This document shows positions 1-10,436 of a DNA stretch of 64,000 nucleotides, one piece after another. The first letter of the stretch is position 1. Each line of letters opens with the position of its first letter. Source of the stretch: Mauremys mutica (taxonomy: Eukaryota; Chordata; Testudines; Geoemydidae); assembly GCF_020497125.1 (NCBI RefSeq), contig NC_059081.1:66050768-66114767 (forward strand), written 5' to 3'. The notes under the pieces were generated by a model. That model was given only the letters and a program-made list of their open reading frames with translations, did no database searches and was not told the DNA's origin. The position numbers were made by a program, and so were the translations under genes.

Positions 1-714
1 ATTTCAAAGAGGGTTAGGCACCTAAATATGTTTGTGAATCCCACTCCTGCTATCTGGCTAAGATACTTATCTGGCCCAACTTATCTAAAAGTTTCCAGAA
101 TGTATTGCACTGCCCTGCAGTTGCAATACTGTGAGCCTGCATGGGATATTTTCCATAAGGCTTCCTGCTAGGTTTCAATTGTTTGATGAGTGACAAACTT
201 CCCTAGCTGAATAACTCCATAAAAGTCAATATGGGCTCACACCTTCATGATGATTTAGAGCCAAACAGACCCTATCTTTCAGCCTTTGCTAATTATATGA
301 AGCATAGTAATGCCATGTAGCCTGGTAAAGCAAAGTCCTTGTGCTACCATAACATGGATGTCTGTCCACAGTTGCACCTTCTCAGAAAGCAGCTGGAAAA
401 GCTGCATGTGTTGTCCCACTATTATTCTATATTTAGAAAAGGAATCAGCAGCAGTATCTCAGACACTACTCTGCAGTAAGAGTGGCCAAATGCCAATTTT
501 GCAGCGTGGCCACTGTACAGCACCTTTTCACTTTGCTCCCTCACCTTAAGTTCCTCCACTTCTGTTTGTTCTCTTCTTGGGGTAGCTGATTTTTGGTAGC
601 TGTAGGCTTTACAGGTCTTGTGACCCCACTCATTTGAGGTTTTACCAGTCTTAGGTACAGAGCTGATCAAAATTTGTTTGATTTCTTTTCCTTAAAAATA
701 TGTAGTTTGGGCTA
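1..714. other. Sequence without recognised feature
   Basis: No recognisable gene, RNA or repeat boundary. Two short open frames (about 310-549 plus, 422-670 minus) overlap each other on opposite strands and show no family resemblance, so I do not call them coding. Confidence 0.5.
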
Positions 715-875
715 AATTGAACTCTTCTTTTCTTTTTTTGGTTTTTTTTTAAAGCAGTTCAATTTTGACATTTTTCAATGGAACAAAATAACTTTGTTTT
801 CAGCTTTCCATTGAAAACTGAACTTTTTCCATCAAAATATTCTAATGAAAATGTTTAATTTGAATTCTTTTTTGC
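715..875. repeat. AT-rich dispersed repeat (TTGAAA/TTTTCA type)
   Basis: Runs of T and repeated short words such as TTTTTCAATGGAA and TTTTTCCATCAAAA. The same vocabulary recurs near 14.4, 33.7 and 53.7-54.1 kb, so this is probably an old dispersed repeat rather than unique DNA. Family not identified; boundaries approximate. From 876 to 1750 I see nothing further. Confidence 0.4.
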
Positions 876-1753
876 ACCCCTAGCGCCTTGTGTTGACATA
901 GCTGAAAATGGCTGGGGAGGATGGAGGCAGGGTAGAGCTCTGCAGGAGATTTTCAAAAGTCACAAAAGTCACAAAGGGCAGTGGGAGTTGGGCACTTAAT
1001 TCCCATTTGTGCCTTTGAAAAACTCCTCCATACATCTAAGGTTGCTAACCTGCCTTGACAGAAGCTGACGACAACATTTCTCTCTCCAAGTGTATGGAAT
1101 ACTCATTGCCAATATTCTGACCTTCTGCAGTCTACCAGATAAATGACTATTATAGTGGTGTCCCATTTGTCCTCTTGTTGTATAGACACTCACAATGGCT
1201 TTGGTTTTACATCATTTAATACACCCTGACATACAATATAGTTCTTGAAAGGTATTTTTTAGTAAACCAATCTGTGTCTAGAGCCAATATTTTTCCCTCT
1301 GAGAAGTTTCTGAGTGTTCAGTACCTCACACAGTCTCACAAGCCAATTCTTTGTTGTCCCTCACTGGAGGAAAAGAGCACTGGGGATCAGTTTAGCATGC
1401 CTCAGTGGTAGGCTGTCATCCAGAAGTGATGGTTCATATTGAAATTTAGCAAAAAGTTAGTATTAATTTCTCAGGCTGGTTACTATAGTCTATTGGTTTC
1501 ATACCAGTTATGTATCTTGCAAAGGACAGCTACCACAAAGCCATTTTTCCTTCCTACAAATTTCTATTTAAAGGGTCTTTAAATATCTTTGGCACAAGAT
1601 TCTACATAGTTCTGTACTCGTGATACTATTTCTTCTCCACTTAGTAAGGGGATGCCTTGAAACACGTCTGTACTTTCTTTCCCTTGCCTACATACCAGTT
1701 TGTAATTTTATCATCCACTGATCATGGATGTAGATGTCTGCTAAAGTTGCTAT

Positions 1754-2054
1754 GGGTATGTCTACACTGTGACATAAGACTCATGGTCTGACTCTGGCAG
1801 GCTGGGTTCAGCTGACTCAGGCTTGCGGGACTCAAGCTATGGGGCTATAAAATTGCAGTGTAGATGTTGGGGCTCAGGCTGGATCCTGGGCTCTGAGATC
1901 TTCCCCTTTCACAGATTCTCAGGGCCTGGGATCCAGCCCATCCCCAAACATCTACTTTACAATTTTATAGCCTGAGCCCTAAGAGCCTGAGTCAGCTGAC
2001 CCAGGCCTGAGACATAGTGTTATGGGTTTTTTTCATTGCAATATAGACATACCC
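1754..2054. mobile_element. Palindromic MITE, PIF/Harbinger-like, 301 bp
   Basis: Ends are inverted: GGGTATGTCTACACTG on the left and the complement of GGGTATGTCTATATTG on the right. The interior is also loosely palindromic (AATTGCAGTGTAGATG against CATCTACTTTACAATT; GCTGACTCAGGC against GCCTGAGTCAGCTGAC). It is flanked by TAT on both sides (1751-1753, 2055-2057), a 3-bp duplication as expected for PIF/Harbinger-type elements. Non-coding. A degraded relative lies at about 54901-55107. Confidence 0.75.
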
Positions 2055-2057
2055 TAT

Positions 2058-2619
2058 GTCATGCTAAGTCTCATTAAAGATCTATGATACTTGTATAGGT
2101 GACCTTGTTCTGAATATACTGGTGCCCTGGTTTGTAATGGAGAAATGGTATAATAGATGCTGAGTGGAATATGCTTGAGCTGGGTTTATGTGTGCAAATA
2201 TAACATTTTCTCTCTTTATTCCAAAGAAGGCAAACCTAATTCTGTCATTAGGAAACACAAAACCCCTCTGATTGCTATAACATGTCTCTTCAAGTATTTG
2301 CACCAGTTTAACCAAAACTGGACCTCAGCAGTAGCAGCCAGGACCCACCACTTCCCATTTAGATGTGCATGCTCTAAGCCACAATTCCCTCACTTTTCCT
2401 AGAGCTCCACACTGACCCAATGCATGGCTGGGCCGGAAAGACTCCAACTGAGAGCAGGCAGGAGTGCCTTAATTACCAGTCACAAAAGCTTGAAATACTA
2501 TTACCAGTAAGTGTCTCACTGACTGGGAACCAAGGACGTATCCAATATACTGCAACATTATTAGGCCAACTTCTGCTCTGTTACATCATTGCAACTTTGT
2601 TAATGTCAATGGAGTTAAA
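2058..2619. other. Sequence without recognised feature
   Basis: No gene or repeat recognised. Short open frames at 2082-2315 (minus), 2157-2402 (plus) and 2420-2671 (plus) overlap and have no family signal. Confidence 0.45.
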
Positions 2620-2880
2620 TGATTCATTGATTCTAAAGGGCAGGAGGGACAAATATGATCATCTAGTCTGACCTGTGTAAAACAGGCCATAGAACCTCAG
2701 CCAGTCATTATTGTTGTGTTAAGCCCATAAATTCTAGTCGAGCGACAGCATACCTTAGGCACATCCAATCTTGATTTAAAGACGAATCTACCACATCCCT
2801 TGATAAGTTGTTCCAATGGTTATTTACTCAGACTGTGAAAAAAATGGCTACTTATTTTTAGTCTGAATTTGCATAACATT
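2620..2880 (-). repeat. CR1 LINE 3' end, minus strand
   Basis: Contains the words typical of reverse-complemented amniote CR1 tails in the right order: GATCATCTAGTCTGACCT, then ACAGGCCATAGAACCTC, CCAATCTTGATTTAAAGAC, and TTGTTCCAATGGTTATTTAC. Only the non-coding end and last part of the RT region remain. From 2880 to 3406 I see nothing else. Confidence 0.75.
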
Positions 2881-3406
2881 ATTTAGCAAACAAAAGCAGC
2901 ATTTGAACTATTGTATCTTGTGCATGATTTCCACAGTCAATATATTTCTTAACGTTATACACGCTGCAAATAACATTGTAACCCAATAGCAATAAGATTG
3001 TGCCCTCATAAGAAGCAAAAGTCTCCTGCTTTTAAAACCACATTGCAATGTTCATTTTATTCATATTACCCCTGCCTGTAGTTGTACAACTTTGAATAAC
3101 CATCTGTTTGAGCTGTGTAAGTCACTTGCAGGATTCTTCTTCTCTTCATCTGTGACCAACCATGAAATGTAGTATTTTTGCAATGAACATGCTGTGAAAT
3201 TTGTCAACTTTATCAGTGATTTCCATGAAGCCCTACTCACGTAGTAAAAGTTTGTACATAATTTCTTACTCCCATATTTAATCTTCTGTGTCAGATTAAA
3301 CTATTGGAAAGGGCATTTTGCATGCTTAATTTTTAGGGTAGTTACAGGTCAGAAAATTGTGTACATATTACATTGTGCACCTCCCTATTGGCACGGGCAT
3401 GCACGT

Positions 3407-3427
3407 GCACACACACACACACACACA
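3407..3427. repeat. (CA)n microsatellite
   Basis: Roughly ten CA units directly visible. Confidence 0.9.
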
Positions 3428-3565
3428 GAGCTAAAGAAGCTTCTCTTTTCTTCATAACAGACACTCAACTGTTTCAATTTAAGAAAAAAACAGTGTCCAT
3501 TTCTCTGCTGAAGTAGCTCTATTGACTGTGTATAGGCACACATTATTATTTGCATTACTCTAGTG

Positions 3566-4022
3566 CAGGGGTGTCAAACACGCAGCCCATGGGCTGCATG
3601 AGGCCCATGGAGTTATTTCCTGCGGCCCGCCATAGCTCCCCTCACCCTCTGCCCTTCGCCTCTGTCCCTCCAAGCGAACTGCGTCCCACTCCTCTGCCTA
3701 CCTCCCAGCACTTCCCCCCACCAAACAGCTGTTTGGTGGTGCTTAGGGCTTTCCAGGAGGCAAGGGGGAGGAGTGGGGATGCGGCATGCTAAGGGGAAGA
3801 GGTTGGAATATGGGCAGGGTGGGGGTGGAGACTTTGGGGAATGGGGGTGGGGAATGGGCGGGCAGAGGCGGGGCCTCATAGAAGGGGTGGAGTGGGGGCG
3901 GGGCCAGGGGCAGAGGGCAGGGCTTTTGTATCTTTGTATGAAAAGGTGTCAGTGATGTGGCCCTCGGGCCAATGTACTAGTCCTCATGTGGCCCTCGTGG
4001 TGATTTAAGTTTGAGATCTCTG
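3566..4022. mobile_element. Non-autonomous hAT element, 457 bp
   Basis: Starts CAGGGGTGTCAAAC and ends with the complement of CAGAGATCTCAAAC, imperfect terminal inverted repeats (11 of 14). It is flanked by perfect 8-bp duplications CTCTAGTG at 3558-3565 and 4023-4030, the target size expected for hAT elements. The interior is GC-rich (GCGGCCCGCC near the left end, GGCCCTCGGGCCAAT near the right, a G-rich run at about 3820-3915). Open frames inside it are composition artefacts; no transposase is encoded. Confidence 0.9.
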
Positions 4023-4047
4023 CTCTAGTGCTTAGAAGCCCTAGTAA

Positions 4048-4140
4048 TAGACCATCCCGTCACCCTCCCTTGTGCTAGGTGCTGAACAAACCCAGAAGAA
4101 AAGACAGTCCCTGCCCCCAGAGAGCTTGAATAGTTACAGA
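4048..4140 (-). repeat. MIR/L2-type tail, minus strand
   Basis: Contains CTTGTGCTAGGTGCTGAACAA and AGTCCCTGCCCCCAGAGAGCTTGAA, the complement of the common 'aagctctttggggcagggact ... acagcacctagcacaa' tail seen about ten times in this window. Assignment to MIR/L2-like retroposons is from recall of that tail. Confidence 0.55.
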
Positions 4141-4286
4141 CAGATGTGGCATACAAGGAAACAATGAGACAATATATGTCAGCATGATAGACTGTGGTCA
4201 CAGCATATCTGCTACCTATATATGACCATACAGATGAGAATCTCTCTAACCGGAACATTTACAAACTATGTTTTACATAGTTAAAT

Positions 4287-4454
4287 AACAAAATCTGAAG
4301 CCTGAAGATATAAGAATAAATTATACTGGTGGCAATCATAAAAAAAGGAATAAGCTTATTCCTTTACTGAATGGAAAGATCGCGTTAGAGGGGTTTTTTT
4401 ATGATTGCCCCCAAATATAATTTATTCTTGTATCTTCAGCCTTCAGGTTTTGTT
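4287..4454. repeat. Long inverted repeat with nested 22-bp palindrome
   Basis: Left arm 4287-4346 and right arm 4394-4454 are near-complements over about 60 nt (for example AAGAATAAATTATA against TATAATTTATTCTT, and GGCAATCATAAAAAA against TTTTTTATGATTGCC). A separate perfect 22-bp palindrome centred on AAGCTT lies at 4344-4365, at the inner edge of the left arm. It could be a MITE with long terminal repeats; I see no convincing target duplication. The transcript would fold into a stable hairpin. Confidence 0.8.
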
Positions 4455-5099
4455 CAAGTAGATAATGGTTGAATAGAAAGCTTCACAATGATCCAGAATG
4501 TACACTCCTTAATAATAGAGAGATCATTTACTGGAGAGTAGAGCATATTCATGCATAATCCTTTCTTTTGTATTAAGAAGTTTCAGGGATATGAAAGAAA
4601 CAATTGTTTTCACCGTGGCTAATGCAATTAAGCAATTTTGAAGTGCTGGAAGAAAATCTGAAGCAGTTAGACCTTAAAAATCAGGGATCTATGATTTGTG
4701 ATTTACCAACGGGCTAAAATTAAACTAGAATACAGGAGTCTGATCCCAAACCCATTGAAGTTGGGGGAGCGGCATGTCTTGCCATTGACTTCAACAGGCG
4801 TGACTCCAAAACACTATGTTCATCTATGTTCACTATGTTCATGTTCACGTTCACAAGACAGAGCCCAATTTAATTTTTTTTAAAAGCAAGAAAATCCAGA
4901 GGAAAGGCAGAAAATTTGACTTACCACAGTATCTATCACCTTGAGGGCAACCAGTGTGAAAAAGATAGGATGCTATGTCAGTTTATGGAGTTTTTAGTTC
5001 TGAATTTCTTTGATTTAATGTTTTTTTAGCAAGTGATGGGGAAAAAATCACTTAAAGGCTAAGTTCAGATAAGCATCCAAGTGCTTAGATGGTCATCTT
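4455..5099. other. Mostly unassigned; short palindromic motif
   Basis: Around 4737-4815 there is a 'CCCATTGAAGTTG ... GCCATTGACTTCAA' inverted motif of the kind repeated at 15.77, 22.6, 45.0 and 62.3 kb. No gene seen. Confidence 0.4.
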
Positions 5100-6113
5100 C
5101 ACTTAAAAACACATTTGTCTTGGTTAGCCTGTTTCTATGTGATTTCTTTTTTCCACAGGATTCTGAGTCTTCCTGTGGCTGTACAAAATGTTGGCAACTA
5201 CATCGGCATTCAGCCACCACAGTTATTACATCACTTATGCATGTGCACACTATTCTTCTTGTGTCGGCAGTGTGTGTCCTCACCAGAAGTGCTTGTATTG
5301 ATGCAGAGTGCAGTGCAGCGTGGGTACGTATCTTACTGTGCAACTCGCCACCACCCAACACAGATTGTTTGGGGAAGTTTTTGCAATCCCACCTGGGGCT
5401 GAAATGAGTCACACAGGGGTGACTGGGAGCATAGGGTCAACTTCCCATAATGCAGTGTTCTCCATCCCATAATTTCATCAGCATCTCATAATATTTCACA
5501 CCTTTTCAAAATGTGCGCAAACCCACATGTCCCTCCTCGCTGTCCACCATCTCTGACAGAAGCACAGAGCTTACACAGCCTTGCACTATTGTGATGAGCG
5601 TTGCAAGCACAGGATGCCTGATCCTGCAGTAGTTGCAGAGCCACAGGGGAAGCCGCAGGGAACATGACTGGAGGCTAGATTGCTATGAGACATAGAAAGA
5701 AACAGCTCAATGATGTTGGTGCTCACAGAGCAGCTGGAGGTGGTGGAGCACCTGTTCTGGGCCTGAGAAACAAGCACTGACTGGTGGAATCGTATCGTCA
5801 TGCAGGCTGGGGATGATGAGCAGGGGCTGCAGAACTTTTGGACGCCCAAGGCCACATTCCTGGATCTGTGTGTAGAGCTGGCCCCAGCCCTCCAATGCAG
5901 GGACACCAAAATGAGAGCTGCACTGACAGTTGTGAAGTGAGTGGTGATTGCACTGTGCAAACTTGCAATGCCAGATTGCTACTGGTTAGTCGGCTTAGCA
6001 GGGCATTTGTGTCTTCAGGGGCTAAATTTCAGTGTGAACACATCCACAGCTAGATGGATGTAAGACCTAACCTTGTGTTGACCTAACCATGTCATTGTAG
6101 ACCAGGCCTTAGA
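5100..6113 (+). mobile_element. Degraded PIF/Harbinger element region
   Basis: This interval holds a Harbinger transposase fragment (5770-5998) and, at its right edge, ATTGTAGACCAGGCCTTA (6096-6113), which resembles the complement of the TAAGGCCTGGTCTACA-type ends of vertebrate Harbinger elements. I could not find the matching left end, so the left limit is a guess. The overlapping frames of over 100 codons on both strands at 5065-5412 may be untranslated element sequence; I do not call them genes. Confidence 0.5.
5770..5998 (+). pseudogene. PIF/Harbinger (HARBI1-like) transposase fragment
   Basis: In the frame through 5830 the translation contains DDEQGLQNFWTPKATFLDLC, then LAPAL, then RDTKMRAALTVVK, an in-frame stop (TGA at 5938-5940), then VVIALCKLAMPDCYW. 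This order matches the N-terminal half of Harbinger transposases (ATFxxLC ... DTxMRxAI ... KRVAIALWKLATPDxYR). Intact proteins go on to a DDE nuclease domain; none is present here. The family acts as a cut-and-paste nuclease on elements with 3-bp target duplications. The sequence has a stop and is truncated, so it is inactive. The identification is by motif recall. Confidence 0.7.
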
Positions 6114-6284
6114 TCGCCACCAAAGGTTGATAAGCATTATTACAGAGATGGATAAATTGTATCCTTTGCAGAGAGGCAGAAAGATTAATGGGCAAATTTG
6201 CACAATTGCTCAGAACTCAAAATGAAATATGGCCACTGATTTTGGTACCTAAATGGGAACTGAGCTCTTCTGAAAATCCTAAAT

Positions 6285-6372
6285 AACTTGTGCAAGGCCA
6301 CACAGTAAATCAGTGGCAGAGTCAGGAGTAGGTCAGTTTTCTCCCAGTTCCCAGCTTGCTGCTCAAACAACT
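6285..6372 (-). repeat. MIR SINE fragment, minus strand
   Basis: TTGTGCAAGGCCACACAGTA followed by AGTGGCAGAGTCAGG is the complement of the MIR core (…CTCTGCCACT…TGTGTGACCTTGGGCAA…). Degraded ends. Confidence 0.65.
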
Positions 6373-6444
6373 AGATAGCGATGTCTCCTTATTAGGCTAC
6401 AACATACTCAGTCTGGTGCTGCACATGCAGGGACACATTTTTTA

Positions 6445-6660
6445 TAGAGAAGAATGATAGTCTTGTTACGGCATTGGAGTGAAAAACCATGAGATCTAGA
6501 TTCAATTCCCACCTCTGCCGGATCCTTGTGTGACCTTGGCCAAATCACTTATTGTGTCTCATTTCCCCATCTGTAAAATGGGGATAAGACAGACAAAGGG
6601 TGGAAGAAAGTATTATCTATTTAGACTGTAAGCTCTTTGGGAAAGAGACTTTCTCTTCCC
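6445..6660 (+). repeat. MIR SINE, plus strand
   Basis: Shows a tRNA-like promoter B-box remnant (AGATTCAATTCCC), the MIR core (TGTGTGACCTTGGCCAAATC) and the CATTTCCCCATCTGTAAAAT segment, then a tail with GACTGTAAGCTCTTTGGGA. MIR is an ancient tRNA-derived SINE shared by amniotes. Old and not mobile. Confidence 0.85.
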
Positions 6661-7204
6661 ATGTGACTGCATAGTTTCTAATTCATTGGTGTCTCCAAGT
6701 TCTAGGGTCACATACATACATTTTTAAACCCTTGACAAAACAGATACAAAAACACTGGATGTTTGGAATAATTCCAGTTCCTATTCACTCAACCCTTTAA
6801 GTATTTATACTCTGCTTGTCATAATTGTATCAGTTTACACCAGCAGTGAACACCACTGCTGTTTTAAAAATGCATTTCGACATGCCCAATCCCTATACCC
6901 CAGCCAAGAATAAATACTTACATTCTGGAAAGTATTGGTCATTGACATATATACTTGCTAAGTATTAACAAGGGTAGAACTCATTTACCTCTTTTATGCA
7001 TTGGTCAGTTTAGAAAGCAGCAGGGTCTTCCTTCTGCCTGTAATAAAAACAAGCAGCCCAGAAATTAATCAAGGACAAAGACTCAATGTCCATATCTCTA
7101 TATGGCTTAATACTTTAAGAGCCTACAACAGATTTCTTGATGTATACCAAAGGGTAATAGTCCAAAGAGTCTGATCTCAGTTATGCTAGTGTATATCCAG
7201 AGTA
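6661..7204. other. Sequence without recognised feature
   Basis: AT-rich, no gene or clear repeat recognised. Confidence 0.45.
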
Positions 7205-7275
7205 GAGTCATTGATTTTTAAGACCCAAAGGAACCATTATGATCTGCTACTCTGGTCTCCTGTATAACATAGCAA
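7205..7275 (-). repeat. CR1 tail fragment, minus strand
   Basis: GGAACCATTATGATCTGCTA followed by CTGGTCTCCTGTATAACATAG is a degraded version of the complement CR1 end also seen at 2.6 and 22.7 kb. Confidence 0.6.
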
Positions 7276-7412
7276 TCAGTGAAAATCCTAAATCACTTCA
7301 GTGATGCTCTAAATGTGTGCTGGTGGAAGAGTAGAATTTGGAAGAATATGCAAAGAGGGAAATGTATGTTATGGTAACCCAGGAAAAACTTTTCATACTT
7401 GTTAGCATAACT

Positions 7413-8423
7413 CAGGGGTAGGCAACCTATGGCACACGTGCTGAAGGCGGCACGCGAGCTGATTTTCAGTGGCACTCACACTGCCCGGGTCCTGGCCACC
7501 GGTCCAGGGGTCTCTGCATTTTAATTTAATTTTAAATGAAGCTTCTTAAACATTTTAAAAACCTTATTTACTTTACATACAACAATAGTTTAGTTATATA
7601 TTATAGACTTACAGAAAGAGACCTTCTAAAAATGTTAAAATGTATTACTGGCACGTGAAACCTTACATTAGAGTGAAAAAATGAAGTCTCGGCACAGCAC
7701 TTCTGAAAGGTTGCTGAACCCTTGTATCAGGGTGGACCCCTGCTCCTGCCCTGAAGGGTTAAAAACAGCCCTGGGAGGGGGATGTGGCTGGAGAAAGCAG
7801 CTTTTAAGATGGGCTGATTGGGAAGTGGCTGCAGCCCCAATCAGGCCCAGCTGGCCCCTATAAAAGAGGCTGTGAGGCAGAAGCCCAAAAAGACAGTCTC
7901 TCTCTGCATTCAGAGGGAGATGGGCCTGGCTGCAGGGAGCTGAGCAGGGTACCTGAGGGGAGCAGGGCTGGGGAAAGGCAGAGGAGCTGGGGAGCTCCAG
8001 CCTGGAAAGCCCCAGGCTGCGGCCTAGCGTTGGGCTAACAGGTACTGGGGGTTGCAGAGGCAGCCCAGGGGTAGGCCAAGGCAGCAGGTCCAAACCCTCC
8101 TTGCCAGTGATGAGTAGCAGGCTGATACTGCAGTCCGCCCCAGGGTGTGGGGCTAGACAATGACTGGCAGTAGCCATACACTGAGGCAAGGTGGGGATAG
8201 AGGGTGGGGGTTCCCTAGAGTTGGGAGACCCTGAGAGAAAGGGGTTACTGCCAGGGGGCAGCACCCCATGTAAAAGGGCACCGGGGTCCAGGGAGGGACT
8301 CGGGTCCAGGGAACAGGCAGATCACTGGCCTGCAGAGGGCGCTCCATGCTGGAAACCGAGCTAATTCCCAGGAGTCACCAGCAGGAGGCGCCGCAGGGGT
8401 GAGTCGGCCCATCTACCTCCCTG
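7413..8423. mobile_element. hAT element split by an LTR-like insertion
   Basis: Starts CAGGGGTAGGCAACCT. Its right end GGTTGCTGAACCCT (7709-7722) is cut one base before the terminal G, which reappears at 8423 after the inserted LTR-like element. Perfect 8-bp duplications GCATAACT flank the whole unit (7405-7412 and 8424-8431), so both parts belong to one hAT insertion. Without the insertion the element is about 310 bp, AT-rich in the middle, and has no transposase. Confidence 0.85.
7723..8417 (+). mobile_element. Solo LTR-like element inside a hAT
   Basis: 695 bp beginning TGTATCAGGGTGGACC and ending CCCATCTACC, flanked by near-matching 5-bp duplications ACCCT (7718-7722) and TCCCT (8418-8422). 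A TATA-like CCTATAAAAGAGG lies at about 7857-7869, where an LTR promoter would sit. No gag, pol or env sequence is present, so it fits a solo LTR. The terminal CA is not preserved, hence moderate confidence. A 198-residue minus-strand frame here (7668-8264) is a composition artefact. Confidence 0.6.
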
Positions 8424-8431
8424 GCATAACT

Positions 8432-9254
8432 AATTGTGATATAACAATGTTTTGTGATTCTTTCAAAAATAAAAGTTTTGAAATAAATACCAAAGTTCAG
8501 TGGTGATTTTCCCCTTCAATATAGTAAAAGCAGTTCAATCCACCAGAGGGAGCTGGGGAAGGGTTCTGCACAGGTGTAGCCGGATCACACAGGAAAGAAT
8601 GACTAGGTATACATATTTTTTCTCTGTTAACCAGTTGCCATCAATGCAGACCAATGGGACCCAACTAACAGCTCATAATGATAAGCTCAGCGAAAAGCAA
8701 GTTGAACTTATACAATTCTTTTACCTTCAATAATGCAAGGCCCTGATTCTGCAAATAGATCCACATGAGCTGGTTTTACTGAGTCACTTCAGTCCTCCCA
8801 CCCAAGTTATTAATAAATAGTTACAGTAACATATTTGTTTGCACCATATGATTTAAGTTAATATTTCTGTTCTTAGGAAAAGATCTTCAGTGTGAGCTGG
8901 GGAAAAAGCAACATTTATATGAGCTTCTTTGTCCTGATGGGAAGATAGGGTGAGGAAGCAAACAGAGAGATACCCACTGTTCCTGAATCACTAAGAACAG
9001 CAACTGCTGCCAGACTCATGGACCCCTTCAACCATTAACTATAGGAGGAAACCAAAAATTGTTGGCTGAGGATTTCAAAGCCACCTAGGGGGACAGGGCA
9101 CCAAGTTCCTGTTAATTTAATGCAATTAAATGGACATCAACTGAACTGAAAATATACTCAAGTCAGTGGAGTTCCTTGCTGTGCAGCTGTCTACACCCAT
9201 GCTAATAAGGGCAAGATTGGGACCTGAGACTGATTCGTCCAGCGAGGGTTCCTC
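8432..9254. other. Sequence without recognised feature
   Basis: No gene or repeat boundary recognised. Contains one AATAAA at about 8467 with no associated gene. Confidence 0.45.
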
Positions 9255-9330
9255 TCGTTGTAAGTTTTTGTACAGCACCTAGCACAACTGGAACCCCACG
9301 ATGCTGACTGGGGCTGTTGAGAGCCACCAT
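9255..9330 (+). repeat. MIR/L2-type tail, plus strand
   Basis: TTTTTGTACAGCACCTAGCA then CAACTGGAACCCC and CTGACTGGGGCTG: the dispersed 'acagcacctagcacaa' tail. 9331-9798 is otherwise unassigned. Confidence 0.55.
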
Positions 9331-9798
9331 CACCTGACTAATGACAAACAAGAAGCTGTATTAAACTAACATTATTTGGGATGCCAAGTGAAGTAGCTGA
9401 ATGTTAGGAAATGCCAGATTTATGGCTGCCCTTGCAACTGTGCCCTCTGTGCATCCATCCTGTGCACTGAATGAAGCCAGAGTCCTGGTGGGGCGGGAAG
9501 GGAAATCCGATATAAATGATCATATAAGAGAAGACTGTGCAATAAACCATTCATACCATGGGCCATGCTGGCAAGTTTTCCGGAGGATTACTAGTGAGAG
9601 AAGGGAAATTGCAAGTAACTGTCTATATCTCAGCAAAAGCTGAATGGAATTTCATGGGACAAGGAAAAGGTGCTTCTGTAGCCTGAGAGCTATTCGCCAG
9701 CCAAATATCAAAGGCCTGCTGCAAACAATGGAGGCATAAGAAAAGATTGGGGGGAAAAATTATAATGGAACGTGTAAGACAATACAGGTCTGTCCCAG

Positions 9799-10436
9799 TG
9801 TAATGGGTCACACAAGACACCACACTGCAGGAAGGGGTTAATGGGCTACTGAGGTCCCAACTAGCTCAGATTAAGACTCCCAGAGCAGGAAGCAAGCTCC
9901 AGGCAGGGTCTTACAAAGGAAGAACTTGGCTCAGTTGGAAAGAGCAGGCGGGGGAGCAGACGTGAAGCTCTCGGTATGAGGCAGAAGGCTGGGTTGGGCC
10001 AGGGACTGTGGAAAACTGGTGTCTAGCAGACCTCCTAGAGGGATGGGAAGCAGGGTCGGCTCCAGGGTTTTTGCTGCCCCAAGCAGCAAAAAGAAAAAAA
10101 AACAAAGAAAAAAGAAAAGCTGTGATCGCGATCTGCAGCTCTACTGCTGCCGCTTCAGTCTCCAAGAGGGAGTGAGGGACCCGCTGCCGAATTGCCGCCA
10201 AAGAGCCGGACGTGCCACCCCTCACCATTAGCCATCTCAAGCAGCTGCTTGCTGGGCTGGTGCCTGGAGCCAGCCCTGATGGGAAGAGTTCGTGTTGTGT
10301 TATATTAGTGTTGGACTTTAAATACCCCCGGGAGGGGTAGAACTGTTAGAAGAAGAAAGCTGGGGAAATGAGGCTGTGTGGCTGCTACCCTGCACAGTGC
10401 CAGAAGAGGGCACTCTGGGAATGATACAGAGTAACA
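9799..10436 (+). mobile_element. Putative LTR-like block holding a hAT
   Basis: Begins TGTAATGGGTCACACAAG and appears to end GATACAGAGTAACA, giving TG...CA ends as in LTRs. It is GC-moderate and contains a TTTAAATACC TATA-like motif near 10317. I find no matching target duplication, so the limits are tentative. The hAT at 10051-10278 lies inside it. Confidence 0.35.
10051..10278. mobile_element. Short hAT element, 228 bp (copy 1)
   Basis: Ends CAGGGTCGGCTCCAGG and, complemented, CAGGGCTGGCTCCAGG form terminal inverted repeats. Perfect 8-bp duplications ATGGGAAG flank it (10043-10050, 10279-10286). It has an internal A-rich tract and GAATTGCCGCC motifs shared with the copy at 17425-17661. Non-coding. 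Confidence 0.9.

Noticed and set aside
5065..5412. Overlapping 115- and 108-residue frames on opposite strands
   Set aside because: No recognisable motif; adjacent to the Harbinger remnant, where an accessory protein could be imagined, but nothing supports one.
7857..7869. TATA box as a host gene promoter
   Set aside because: It sits in an LTR-like insert with its own target duplication and no downstream gene is visible.
7668..8264. 198-residue minus-strand frame
   Set aside because: Lies in the LTR-like insert, proline/leucine-rich, no domain, opposite to the element's TATA orientation.
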